Shown: positions 41,592 to 48,992 of the stretch, in pieces | Numbering within the stretch: the first letter of the stretch is position 1 | How the letters are laid out: each line of letters opens with the position of its first letter | NCBI GenBank assembly: GCA_964512635.1 | Contig: CAZEJB010000016.1 | Coordinates: 1-64,000 of the forward strand | Direction: 5' to 3' | Length of the DNA: 64,000 nucleotides | DNA from: JADZFO01 sp964512635 | GTDB taxonomy: Bacteria > 4484-113 > JAFGCY01 | Translations under genes and position numbers: made by a program | The notes under the pieces: generated by a model | The model's input: only the letters and a program-made list of their open reading frames with translations | The model's database searches: none | Told to the model about the DNA's origin: nothing

Positions 41592-43043
41592 GTGACACCC
41601 AGGGAAGGCAAGAACGAGCGGGCGGCGGGCGACAAAGCCGGACTGTCCAGCTTTGAGCAGCTGACGCCGCGACAGATCGTGGCGCGGCTGGATGAGTACA
41701 TCGTCGGCCAGTCCGAGGCCAAGCGCGCGGTGGCCATCGCCATTCGTAACCGCCTGCGGCGGCTGCGCGTGGACGACGAGCTGCGCGACGAGATCATCCC
41801 GAAGAACCTGATCCTGATCGGCCCCACCGGCGTGGGCAAGACCGAGATCGCCCGGCGCATGGCGCTGCTCCTGCGCGCGCCCTTTATCAAGGTTGAGGCG
41901 ACCAAGTTCACCGAGGTGGGCTATGTCGGCCGCGATGTGGACTCCATCGTGCGCGACCTGACCGAAAACTCAGTGCGACTGGTGCGCCAGGAGCGGATGG
42001 ACGGCCTGAAGGACACGCTCATGGGCAAGGTGGTCGAGCGCCTGGTGGACTACATGCAGCCCCTGCCTGGACGTTCCAAGCGCGCACCGCATGCCGACCT
42101 CGAAGCTGAGGAGCGGCGCCTGCGCGAGGAAGAGGAGCGCATGGACCAGCTCAAGCGCATCCGCGACCGGCTGCGCAAGGACCTGCGCACGGACGTTCTG
42201 GACAGCCAGCCGGTGACCATTGACGCGGTGGAGCGCGGCCAGAAGATGATGCAGGTCTTCACCAGCCAGGGGCTTGAAGAGATGGGCATGGACCTGCAGA
42301 ACATCTTCGACGGCATGGGCGACAAGAAGCCCAAGCGCAAGAAGACGACGGTCGGCGAGGCCAAGCGCCTGCTGCTGGCCGAGGAGGCCGATCGCGCGCT
42401 GGATATGGAAAGCGTGGTGCAGGAGGCTGTCGAGCGCGTCGAGGTCGCCGGAATCGTTTTTATCGATGAAATGGACAAGATCGCCCACCGCGAAGGCGCG
42501 GGCTCCGGCCCGGATGTCTCGCGGGAAGGCGTGCAGCGCGACCTGCTGCCCCTGGTCGAGGGCACCAGCGTGGTTACAAAGTACGGCCCGGTGCGATCCC
42601 AGCATGTGCTCTTCGTCGCCGCCGGGGCTTTTCATGTCAGCAAGGTCTCCGATCTGATCCCCGAGCTGCAGGGCCGCTTCCCGCTGCGGGTCGAGCTGCA
42701 GAACCTCAGCGAGGAAGACTTCGGCCGCATCCTGCGTGAGCCGAAGAACAGCCTCGTGCGCCAGTACATCGCCCTGCTGGCCACCGAGGGCGTGGCGCTG
42801 GAGTTCAGTTCCGGCGCGCTGGACGCCCTGGCGCGGCACGCCTCGCGGGCCAACAGCCAGAGCCAGAACATCGGCGCGCGGCGGCTGCATACTGTGCTGG
42901 AGCGCGTGCTGGAGGACGTCTCCTTCGACGCGCCATATGAGGATGCGGCGGTGGAGCGCCGGGTGCTGATCGACGAAGAATATGTCAACGCCAAGCTGGA
43001 AGAGCTGTTCAAGGACAAGGACGTCGCGCAGTACATCCTTTAG
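41592..43043 (+). CDS. hslU: ATP-dependent protease ATPase subunit HslU (ClpY)
   Basis: HslU is the hexameric AAA+ unfoldase that feeds the HslV peptidase. The 483-residue product has LDEYIVGQSEAKRAVAIAIRNRLRR, Walker A GPTGVGKTEIARRMA, the pore loop GYVGRDVDSIVRDL, a helical I-domain (about 110-240), Walker B IVFIDEMDKIA and the C-terminal tail QYIL, like the SRFIL-type tail that inserts into HslV. No hslV is adjacent; the gene before it is a lipoprotein, so the partner must be elsewhere if present. Leaderless GTG start. Confidence 0.95.
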   Translation: MTPREGKNERAAGDKAGLSSFEQLTPRQIVARLDEYIVGQSEAKRAVAIAIRNRLRRLRVDDELRDEIIPKNLILIGPTGVGKTEIARRMALLLRAPFIKVEATKFTEVGYVGRDVDSIVRDLTENSVRLVRQERMDGLKDTLMGKVVERLVDYMQPLPGRSKRAPHADLEAEERRLREEEERMDQLKRIRDRLRKDLRTDVLDSQPVTIDAVERGQKMMQVFTSQGLEEMGMDLQNIFDGMGDKKPKRKKTTVGEAKRLLLAEEADRALDMESVVQEAVERVEVAGIVFIDEMDKIAHREGAGSGPDVSREGVQRDLLPLVEGTSVVTKYGPVRSQHVLFVAAGAFHVSKVSDLIPELQGRFPLRVELQNLSEEDFGRILREPKNSLVRQYIALLATEGVALEFSSGALDALARHASRANSQSQNIGARRLHTVLERVLEDVSFDAPYEDAAVERRVLIDEEYVNAKLEELFKDKDVAQYIL

Positions 43044-43138
43044 CACCCGGCCTGTGCGCCGGCGGCGCTGGCGATTGTGCCTCTTTGCGCTCCTGCATGG
43101 CCGAAAGCGGCCCACTAGACACCCGCGCCCGGTGCAAG

Positions 43139-43144
43139 GATAAT
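43139..43144 (+). promoter_or_regulatory. -10-like GATAAT, six bases before the start at 43151
   Basis: GATAAT, GCTGGG, in-frame GTG at 43151. The frame is open upstream to 43085, so this site decides the start. Confidence 0.55.
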
Positions 43145-43150
43145 GCTGGG

Positions 43151-44200
43151 GTGATAGACAGCCCGGGGGGGCCAGCCAGCACCGATCAGCCTGCCGCTGC
43201 GCACGCTGCTGCACCTTTGCTGGCCGGGGCTGACCCTGCTGTGGCAAATGCCGGTGCGCGGCCGCCCTTTGGCGCCATCCGCCCCTTCCGTATTGACACT
43301 GCCCCGGAGCATCACAACGCCGCGCGCTGGTGGACCCTGCTGGCCGGCGCGGCCTGGGTCACCTTCTTTTTGCTGACACTGGCCTTCCCCAAGCAGCCGG
43401 ATGGCGGTTCGGTCCCCCTCCAGCTTTTGTCAGTGGCCATTGGCATCGTCGTTCTTTGCGGCCTGCTGATCGCCTCGCAGCGGCCCTTCTGGTCGGTCTT
43501 CGCCCGTACGATGATGTTTCTCGCCGGCGTGCTGACCATTACCGCGCTCTACAAGCTGAATCTGCACAGCGGCGTCATGCCGGCATTCTCGGCCCTGGCG
43601 CTGATGCTGGTCGCGCTGCCGCTGGGCTACTGGATCGGCGAGAAGATGGAGCGCGCAACGCACCTGATCCCGCTGGCCCTGACGATGTCCATGGCCGACA
43701 TCTACTCCGTGGCCGAAGGGCCGACCAAAAAGATTGCCGAGGATCTGGTGGCGCATCAGGAAAAGGTCGCCGAGGTAACGCGCCAGGCCGGTCAGGTGGT
43801 GGCCTCCGAGCTGCGCACCCCGCTGGCGGACTACATCATCGTCCATCTGCCGCTGGCCGGCTCGGGTGAATCGAGCCCGGTGCTGGGCATGGGCGATTTC
43901 ATCATCCTGGCCTTTCTGTTCCGCGCCGCCTGGGTGCACCATATCCACCCGGCCAAGGTTTTTGGTGCGTCCGTGATCTCGGTGTTTGTAGCGCTCTGCG
44001 CCGCCCTGGTGCTGAACAAGCCCCTGCCGGCGCTACCCTTCATCGGCATCGGCACCATCGGCCTGCTGCTGATCACCGAGCCGCGCATGCGCCGCCTGAA
44101 CCGCATGGAGATCGTCTGCAGCATCGTCGGCGCCGGGGTTTTCCTGGTGCTGCTGCTGGTCAAGATGTTCCCGCTCTTTACTCCCGCTGCCGGCGCCTGA
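43151..44200 (+). CDS. Presenilin/signal peptide peptidase-like intramembrane aspartyl protease (candidate)
   Basis: The 349-residue product (from GTG 43151) has a polar N-terminus of about 58 residues and about nine membrane segments. Three family signatures occur in order: MADIYSV with Asp183, followed by a GP and a long hydrophilic loop; LGMGDF with Asp249, the GxGD motif; and PLPALPF at 291-297, the PAL motif. As I recall presenilin-1, its matching stretches are VYDLVAV, LGLGDF and KALPALP, with similar spacing between the last two. This is the pattern of family A22 GxGD proteases, which cut substrates within the membrane. Bacterial members are rare. One membrane segment follows the PAL helix, unlike presenilin. 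Confidence 0.7.
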   Translation: MIDSPGGPASTDQPAAAHAAAPLLAGADPAVANAGARPPFGAIRPFRIDTAPEHHNAARWWTLLAGAAWVTFFLLTLAFPKQPDGGSVPLQLLSVAIGIVVLCGLLIASQRPFWSVFARTMMFLAGVLTITALYKLNLHSGVMPAFSALALMLVALPLGYWIGEKMERATHLIPLALTMSMADIYSVAEGPTKKIAEDLVAHQEKVAEVTRQAGQVVASELRTPLADYIIVHLPLAGSGESSPVLGMGDFIILAFLFRAAWVHHIHPAKVFGASVISVFVALCAALVLNKPLPALPFIGIGTIGLLLITEPRMRRLNRMEIVCSIVGAGVFLVLLLVKMFPLFTPAAGA

Positions 44201-44220
44201 GCTGTCATAGCGGCGACAGG

Positions 44221-44226
44221 TAATAA
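44221..44226 (+). promoter_or_regulatory. -10-like TAATAA, six bases before the start at 44233
   Basis: TAATAAT covers 44221-44227; taking TAATAA gives six bases (TGTCGC) to the ATG. Leaderless type. Confidence 0.5.
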
Positions 44227-44232
44227 TGTCGC

Positions 44233-45240
44233 ATGCAGAGCATTGAACTTGGACGCGGCGGGCCGCAGGTCTCTCGAATCGGCCTGGGCTGCATGGGCAT
44301 GTCCGATCTCTATGGGCCCGCGGAGCGCGCCGAGAGCATCTTCACCATCCTCGACGCGCTCGACCACGGCATCAGCCTCCTCGACACCGGCGATTTCTAT
44401 GGCATGGGCCACAACGAGATGCTGCTGGCCGAGGCGCTGCAGAGCCGCCCGCGTGAGAGCTTTCAGCTCTCCGTCAAGTTCGGCGCCATGCGCGACCCCG
44501 CCGGCAACTGGGTCGGCGTGGATACCCGGCCCGCAGCGCTGAAGAACTTCCTGGCCTACACCCTGCGCCGGCTGAACACTGACTACATCGATATCTACCG
44601 CCCGGCGCGGCTCGACCCGGCGGTGCCGATCGAAGAGACCGTCGGCGCGATGGCCGAGCAGGTCAAGGCCGGCACAGTGCGCTTCATCGGCCTGTCCGAG
44701 ATCGGCGCGGACACCCTGCGGCGGGCCTGTGCTGTACACCCCATCTGCGATCTGCAGATCGAATACTCGCTGCTTTCGCGCGGCATCGAGGCCGAGATTC
44801 TGCCGGCCTGCAAGGAACTGGGCGTCTCGATCACAGCCTACGGCGTGCTCTCACGTGGCCTGCTGAGTGGCAACTGGGCAACGCGGCAGAACACAGACAA
44901 GCGCGACTTCCGGGCCTACCTGCCACGCTTTCAGGGGGACAACCTCAGCGCCAACCTGGCCCTGGTGGAAAAACTGCGTGAGGTCGCGCAGAAGCATCAC
45001 GCCAGCGTGGCCCAGGCCGCGATTGCCTGGGTCCTGTCACGCGGGGAGCGGATCCTGCCGCTTATCGGGGCGCGGCGCCGCGACCAACTCAAGGAAGCCC
45101 TGGGGGCGCTGGAGCTGCAGCTCGGAGCAACAGAGCTGGCGGCGATTGAGGCTGCGGTCCCGCCGGGCAGCGCCGCCGGGTCGCGTTATGCCGAGGCTCA
45201 GATGGCGCACCTCGACAGCGAGCGTTCCAGCGGCTCCTGA
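44233..45240 (+). CDS. Aldo/keto reductase-family protein lacking the catalytic histidine
   Basis: The 335 residues form an aldo/keto reductase barrel close to the AKR13 type: LGCMGMSDLYGP, SLLDTGDFYGMGHNEMLLAEAL (catalytic Asp and Tyr), LSVKFGAM (catalytic Lys), then VPIEETVGAMAEQVKAGTVRFIGLSE and the NADPH-site end IAWVLSRGERILPLIGARRRDQL. Where active members have YYQHRVDP this protein has IYRPARLDP, so the catalytic His is replaced. I recall other sequences with the same change, so it is probably a real subfamily, with altered or no reductase activity. Confidence 0.88.
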   Translation: MQSIELGRGGPQVSRIGLGCMGMSDLYGPAERAESIFTILDALDHGISLLDTGDFYGMGHNEMLLAEALQSRPRESFQLSVKFGAMRDPAGNWVGVDTRPAALKNFLAYTLRRLNTDYIDIYRPARLDPAVPIEETVGAMAEQVKAGTVRFIGLSEIGADTLRRACAVHPICDLQIEYSLLSRGIEAEILPACKELGVSITAYGVLSRGLLSGNWATRQNTDKRDFRAYLPRFQGDNLSANLALVEKLREVAQKHHASVAQAAIAWVLSRGERILPLIGARRRDQLKEALGALELQLGATELAAIEAAVPPGSAAGSRYAEAQMAHLDSERSSGS

Positions 45241-45261
45241 TGCGCTGTGGCCCGGGGCCGG

Positions 45262-45267
45262 TACAAT
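45262..45267 (+). promoter_or_regulatory. -10 box TACAAT for the NfeD-like gene
   Basis: TACAAT lies 16 bases before the ATG at 45284. An in-frame GTG at 45272 is only four bases away, too close for the usual transcription start. Confidence 0.5.
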
Positions 45268-45283
45268 ATGGGTGGGTGAAGAA

Positions 45284-46012
45284 ATGACCTGGCTCGTCAC
45301 AATCTACTGGCTGGCCTTCGGGATCGGCCTGGTTTACGTCCTGCTTTCCGGCGCCATCGGCGCCCTGGCTCATGGCGTGCATGGTGCCGGTGCCGGTGCC
45401 GGTGACAGCGGACATAGCCTGGAACTGAGCAGCAGCGACCTCGACAGCGGGCATGATGGCCTGGACAGCGTGCATGGCGAGCTGGATGCCCACAGCGCCG
45501 GGCAGGCCGCTGCCGAAGGCGGCCACGGCGCAAACAGCGAGGGCCCCGACCACAGCGCCGAGCGCGGCGAGAGCGGCTTTGCCAGCGGCCAGTTCGCGGC
45601 CTACAGTCCCCTGTCGCCGATGTCCTTCATGGGCACGCTCAGCGGCTTTGGCGCCGGCGGCCTGCTTTCAACCTACTTCGGCCTCGAGGGCCTGCTGTCA
45701 ATCGGGCCGGCCCTGCTGGGCGGCGCGGCGATGGCCGGCCTGCTCTGGCTGGTGGTGGGCAAGCTCTTTTACAGCCTGCAGGGCAGCTCCGAGGCGCACG
45801 TCGAAGAGATGCTGGGCCTGGAGGCCGACGTGATCACGCCGGTTGAGCACGACATGAGCGGTGAAATCGCCTACATCCTCGGCGGCACCCGCTATACCGC
45901 GCCGGCGCGCCTGGTCGGCCCCGGCCGTGTGCCACAGCACGGCAAGGTCTCGATCCGCCGCATCCAGGGCAACATGGTCTATGTCGAGGAGCGCCGCAAG
46001 CTGCTGGACTAG
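45284..46012 (+). CDS. NfeD-like membrane protein with C-terminal OB fold
   Basis: The 242 residues have an N-terminal membrane segment (TIYWLAFGIGLVYVLLSGAIGAL), a long low-complexity stretch rich in Gly, Ser, Asp and His (about 27-100), two more membrane segments (about 118-160), and a C-terminal OB-type domain (GLEADVITPVEHDMSGEIAYILGGTRYTAPARLV ... GKVSIRRIQGNMVYVEE). NfeD proteins work with flotillins; a flotillin gene lies 3 kb downstream on the same strand, separated by two secreted-protein genes. GTG 45272 is an alternative start. Confidence 0.8.
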   Translation: MTWLVTIYWLAFGIGLVYVLLSGAIGALAHGVHGAGAGAGDSGHSLELSSSDLDSGHDGLDSVHGELDAHSAGQAAAEGGHGANSEGPDHSAERGESGFASGQFAAYSPLSPMSFMGTLSGFGAGGLLSTYFGLEGLLSIGPALLGGAAMAGLLWLVVGKLFYSLQGSSEAHVEEMLGLEADVITPVEHDMSGEIAYILGGTRYTAPARLVGPGRVPQHGKVSIRRIQGNMVYVEERRKLLD

Positions 46013-46047
46013 GTCTTGCCGGCACCTTCCGTCTTGTTTGGGAAAGG

Positions 46048-47421
46048 GTGAAATTCATGACTACAGCCAAGAGACTGGCCTTGCTTGCTTTCAGTGCGTG
46101 CCTGATAAGCTGGCTGGCGCAGCTGTCCAGGGCCGAAGCCTTCGAAGCCTCCGGCGATTCTCTCTATGACGCCTACGCCGCACTAGCCGAGACGGGTTTG
46201 GCGCCGATCCCTGTACCTGATTTTGTCTCTTTGTCCACAATTGGTCTTGAGCGCTGCGCTCTAGTCGACGATGCCAGGCTGGCGGGCCTTGAGACGCAGT
46301 TTGGCGGGGACCCGCGCTTCTGGGAGCTGCGCTGCTGGTCGCTGCAGATCAGTACGGCGGACTGGCCCGGCGGCAACTACCTGCAGCTCTCCGAAGACAG
46401 GGATGTGCTGCTGCAGTGCGCGGCCTTCCTGGAGCGGGCCCGGGGCAGCGGAAAAGCCAGCCTTGATGCGCTGCGACGCCTGGCAGAAATCAGGCACCAG
46501 CTGCGCAGCGCTGAGATTGATGAGCTTACTGACACATCCAGGCGGCTTGCTGCCATGGCGCAGGACGAAGCGAAGCTGCTGGCTGACCTGAGCGACATCA
46601 GCCGGCAGTGGCCGGACGAAGCCGCGCCACATTTCTGGCTGGCCGAGTACTACCTCGAGTACGGCGAGAATGAACTGGCGCTTGCAGAGCTGAGCGCCTG
46701 CGCCAGGGCCCCGGCCTGCGGCTATCCCGGGCTCTTCCCGGAGAACTTCATCCGCGAGCGCCTGAACACGAGGCAGCCCTGCGGTGACCGGGCTCTGGCC
46801 GGTGCGGTCATGTACACCAGCATCTCCGGGCAGACAGACAACGCCATCAGCACTCACCAGCGGATGAAGGAGATCAACTCCATGTTGGCTCTTGGGGTCG
46901 AGCCGGAGCTTGCCACCTGGGCTATGCGCGCCTGCTGCCGCATGGCTATGGCGGATGGCGCGGATTTCTGGCATCTCAATGCTGCGCTTAGTTCCAGCCG
47001 CAGCCTCACGCAATACAGTCTCGAAAACCTCAGTGCCGGATTGAGCCAGGAGCAGGTGGGGAACCTCACTCGCTGTTATGCATTCGTGCTGAATCTGATT
47101 TCCCGGAACCGGCAGGCGACGGCAAGTGTGCTGCCGGCACTGGAGGTGCTGCCGGGCCTGCATATGCAGCTGAACGTATTAACATCAATTCAAACAATCA
47201 GGCTCCCAAAGGCAGAGGAAGAAACAGCCAGGCGAAATCCTGACACTGATACCGCTCCCGATCCGCAGATGCTGGACCCGCGCGGGCCGCTCAGTATCTA
47301 CTGCGACTACGTTGAAGTGCAGATTGATTCAGTCCGCGTTGACTATAGTGCCGGCCTGCGACGCTTACAGAGCTTCGACTTTGCTGCAGTGAGTTGGCCA
47401 AGCGACGAATCCGATCTTTGA
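46048..47421 (+). CDS. Secreted helical protein, first of a paralogous pair
   Basis: The 457-residue product has a signal peptide (LALLAFSACLISWLAQLSRAEA) and a helical mature part. It shares blocks with the next gene: GGDPRFWELRCWSLQ against GGDSRYWELRYWCLQ; WPDEAAPHFWLAEYYLEYGENELALAEL against WPDEAWPKWWHADELFKLGEIEQAC; and GYPGLFPENFIRERL against SYPACWPESLVREGL. The central block looks like TPR-type helix pairs. AAAGGGTGAA precedes the ATG. The gene sits between the NfeD-like and flotillin genes. Function unknown. Confidence 0.7.
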   Translation: MKFMTTAKRLALLAFSACLISWLAQLSRAEAFEASGDSLYDAYAALAETGLAPIPVPDFVSLSTIGLERCALVDDARLAGLETQFGGDPRFWELRCWSLQISTADWPGGNYLQLSEDRDVLLQCAAFLERARGSGKASLDALRRLAEIRHQLRSAEIDELTDTSRRLAAMAQDEAKLLADLSDISRQWPDEAAPHFWLAEYYLEYGENELALAELSACARAPACGYPGLFPENFIRERLNTRQPCGDRALAGAVMYTSISGQTDNAISTHQRMKEINSMLALGVEPELATWAMRACCRMAMADGADFWHLNAALSSSRSLTQYSLENLSAGLSQEQVGNLTRCYAFVLNLISRNRQATASVLPALEVLPGLHMQLNVLTSIQTIRLPKAEEETARRNPDTDTAPDPQMLDPRGPLSIYCDYVEVQIDSVRVDYSAGLRRLQSFDFAAVSWPSDESDL

Positions 47422-47430
47422 CCTACGCGT

Positions 47431-47436
47431 TATCAT
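47431..47436 (+). promoter_or_regulatory. -10 box TATCAT upstream of 47465
   Basis: TATCAT is 28 bases before the GTG at 47465. The predicted leader holds GGAG six bases before the start, a normal ribosome site. Confidence 0.45.
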
Positions 47437-47464
47437 TGGGACAGCATCAGGCACGGAGTGGCAA

Positions 47465-48826
47465 GTGAAGCGGTTAAGGACTCTGTTTGCGGTGGTAGTC
47501 GTTTTGATTGTCTTGGCGTTTGCGCAGACAGTCCTGGCAGACGCTGCTGCTCCCCCTGACGCGCTTGTGTCTGACTATGCCGCGTTGGCAAAGCAGAACT
47601 TCCGGCATGTGCTGCTGCCTGTCGACCCGCTCGCCGGCTGGGAAAGTGTCTCTTACAACCCGGCCGTGCTGAGCCAGGAGACACTGGCCACACTGGAGCC
47701 GGAGCACGGCGGCGACAGCCGCTACTGGGAGCTGCGCTACTGGTGCCTGCAGATGAATGCTCTGAGCAGTCATGGCAGTCTCGGCTATGACTCTGGCTGG
47801 GCCGCTGAGACTGACGAGACCGCAGCGATTGAGCTGCTGCTGAAAGCCCGGGACTGCGGGACTGCCTCGCCCTTCGCGCTCTATTCGCTGGCCAAACTGC
47901 AGCGCGCCCAGCGCCGCCGAGAGATCGATGCAATCAGCGCTGACCCATCACTGGACGATGCTCAACGCCGCGAAGCGTTGATTTATGCGATGGCCGCGGA
48001 TGAAGAAGAATTCGGCCGGGCGCAGGAGCGCATCAACAGCACCTGGCCGGATGAGGCCTGGCCGAAGTGGTGGCACGCCGATGAGCTGTTCAAGCTGGGA
48101 GAGATTGAGCAGGCCTGCGACTGGCTCGAGGAAGGCAACGCCGCCGCAAAGTGCAGCTATCCAGCTTGCTGGCCCGAGTCGCTTGTGCGCGAAGGGCTGG
48201 CAAGGAACCGCCGGCCCTTTGAGCCGGGGCTCTGCGGGGCAATCCTGATGGCTGGGCGACTGCGCAGCCTGCCGCTGATCATGCCCTGGAAGAACAACAT
48301 GAAGGAAGCCGAGCTGGCCTTCAAGCTGGGCGGGGACCTGCGCGCCTGTAATTCCCTGCAGGGATTTGCCTGCCGCTCGGCCGCCAGCGCGGGAGCCGAC
48401 AGCAGCGACTGCATTTTGGCGCTGGTCTTCGCCAACGCTTTCTCCGGCGTACTGCTTCGCAATAATGCCGAGGAACTGAGCCAGGAGCAGATCAGCGCAC
48501 TGCTGGACCTACAGCGCGAGGTGGACACAATCCAGGCCCGCCTGCGCAGCTTTGGCCGCGACAGCGAGCTCTTCAATGAGCAGCTTTTGGGCGCGTTCTA
48601 CACAGACATGTACCCATCCAAGCGCCCTGAGTCTGAGCTTGAGCACTGCCGCGAGCGCCTCAGGGAGGCTTACCGTATCTTCCCGGCCCGCCGCTGCCGG
48701 GCCTACTTCGACTACGCCGCCTATGAACTGCAGGCCGTGCATCAGGAGCTTGCCCCCCGTCTGGCCCTGATCGGCAGTTTTGATTATCGCGACCCGGGCA
48801 GCCCGGCGGATTGGGATACATATTGA
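47465..48826 (+). CDS. Secreted helical protein, second of a paralogous pair
   Basis: The 453 residues begin with a signal peptide (LFAVVVVLIVLAFAQTVLADA) and share the order and key blocks of the gene at 46048-47421, including AQRRREIDAIS against RHQLRSAEIDEL and a central LSQEQISALLDLQREV against LSQEQVGNLTRCYAFV. Cysteines are frequent in both (six or more), as expected for an exported protein with disulfides. The start is GTG with GGAG. Function unknown; the pair probably acts in the envelope. Confidence 0.7.
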   Translation: MKRLRTLFAVVVVLIVLAFAQTVLADAAAPPDALVSDYAALAKQNFRHVLLPVDPLAGWESVSYNPAVLSQETLATLEPEHGGDSRYWELRYWCLQMNALSSHGSLGYDSGWAAETDETAAIELLLKARDCGTASPFALYSLAKLQRAQRRREIDAISADPSLDDAQRREALIYAMAADEEEFGRAQERINSTWPDEAWPKWWHADELFKLGEIEQACDWLEEGNAAAKCSYPACWPESLVREGLARNRRPFEPGLCGAILMAGRLRSLPLIMPWKNNMKEAELAFKLGGDLRACNSLQGFACRSAASAGADSSDCILALVFANAFSGVLLRNNAEELSQEQISALLDLQREVDTIQARLRSFGRDSELFNEQLLGAFYTDMYPSKRPESELEHCRERLREAYRIFPARRCRAYFDYAAYELQAVHQELAPRLALIGSFDYRDPGSPADWDTY

Positions 48827-48897
48827 TACGCAGATTCAGGCAGCGCTGCGGCAGGCGGATTCGACCGCTTTTCGCTGCAACGCACGCTTAACCCGGT

Positions 48898-48903
48898 TAT
48901 AAT
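48898..48903 (+). promoter_or_regulatory. -10 box TATAAT for the flotillin gene
   Basis: TATAAT lies eight bases before an in-frame GTG at 48912 and 89 bases before the ATG at 48993. Either a leaderless start at GTG or an 80-base leader is possible. Confidence 0.55.
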
Positions 48904-48992
48904 CGCTTCCGGTGGCCCGGGGCTGCATGCTGGGCATGCAAGGGCCGGTGAGGGGAATAGGATCTGCGCGGAAGCGGAAGGGATGGTATCGA

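Noticed and set aside
43085..43150. Upstream start for the presenilin-like gene
   Set aside because: The -10-like GATAAT at 43139 is downstream of it, and GTG 43151 has the six-base spacing seen in the other leaderless genes.
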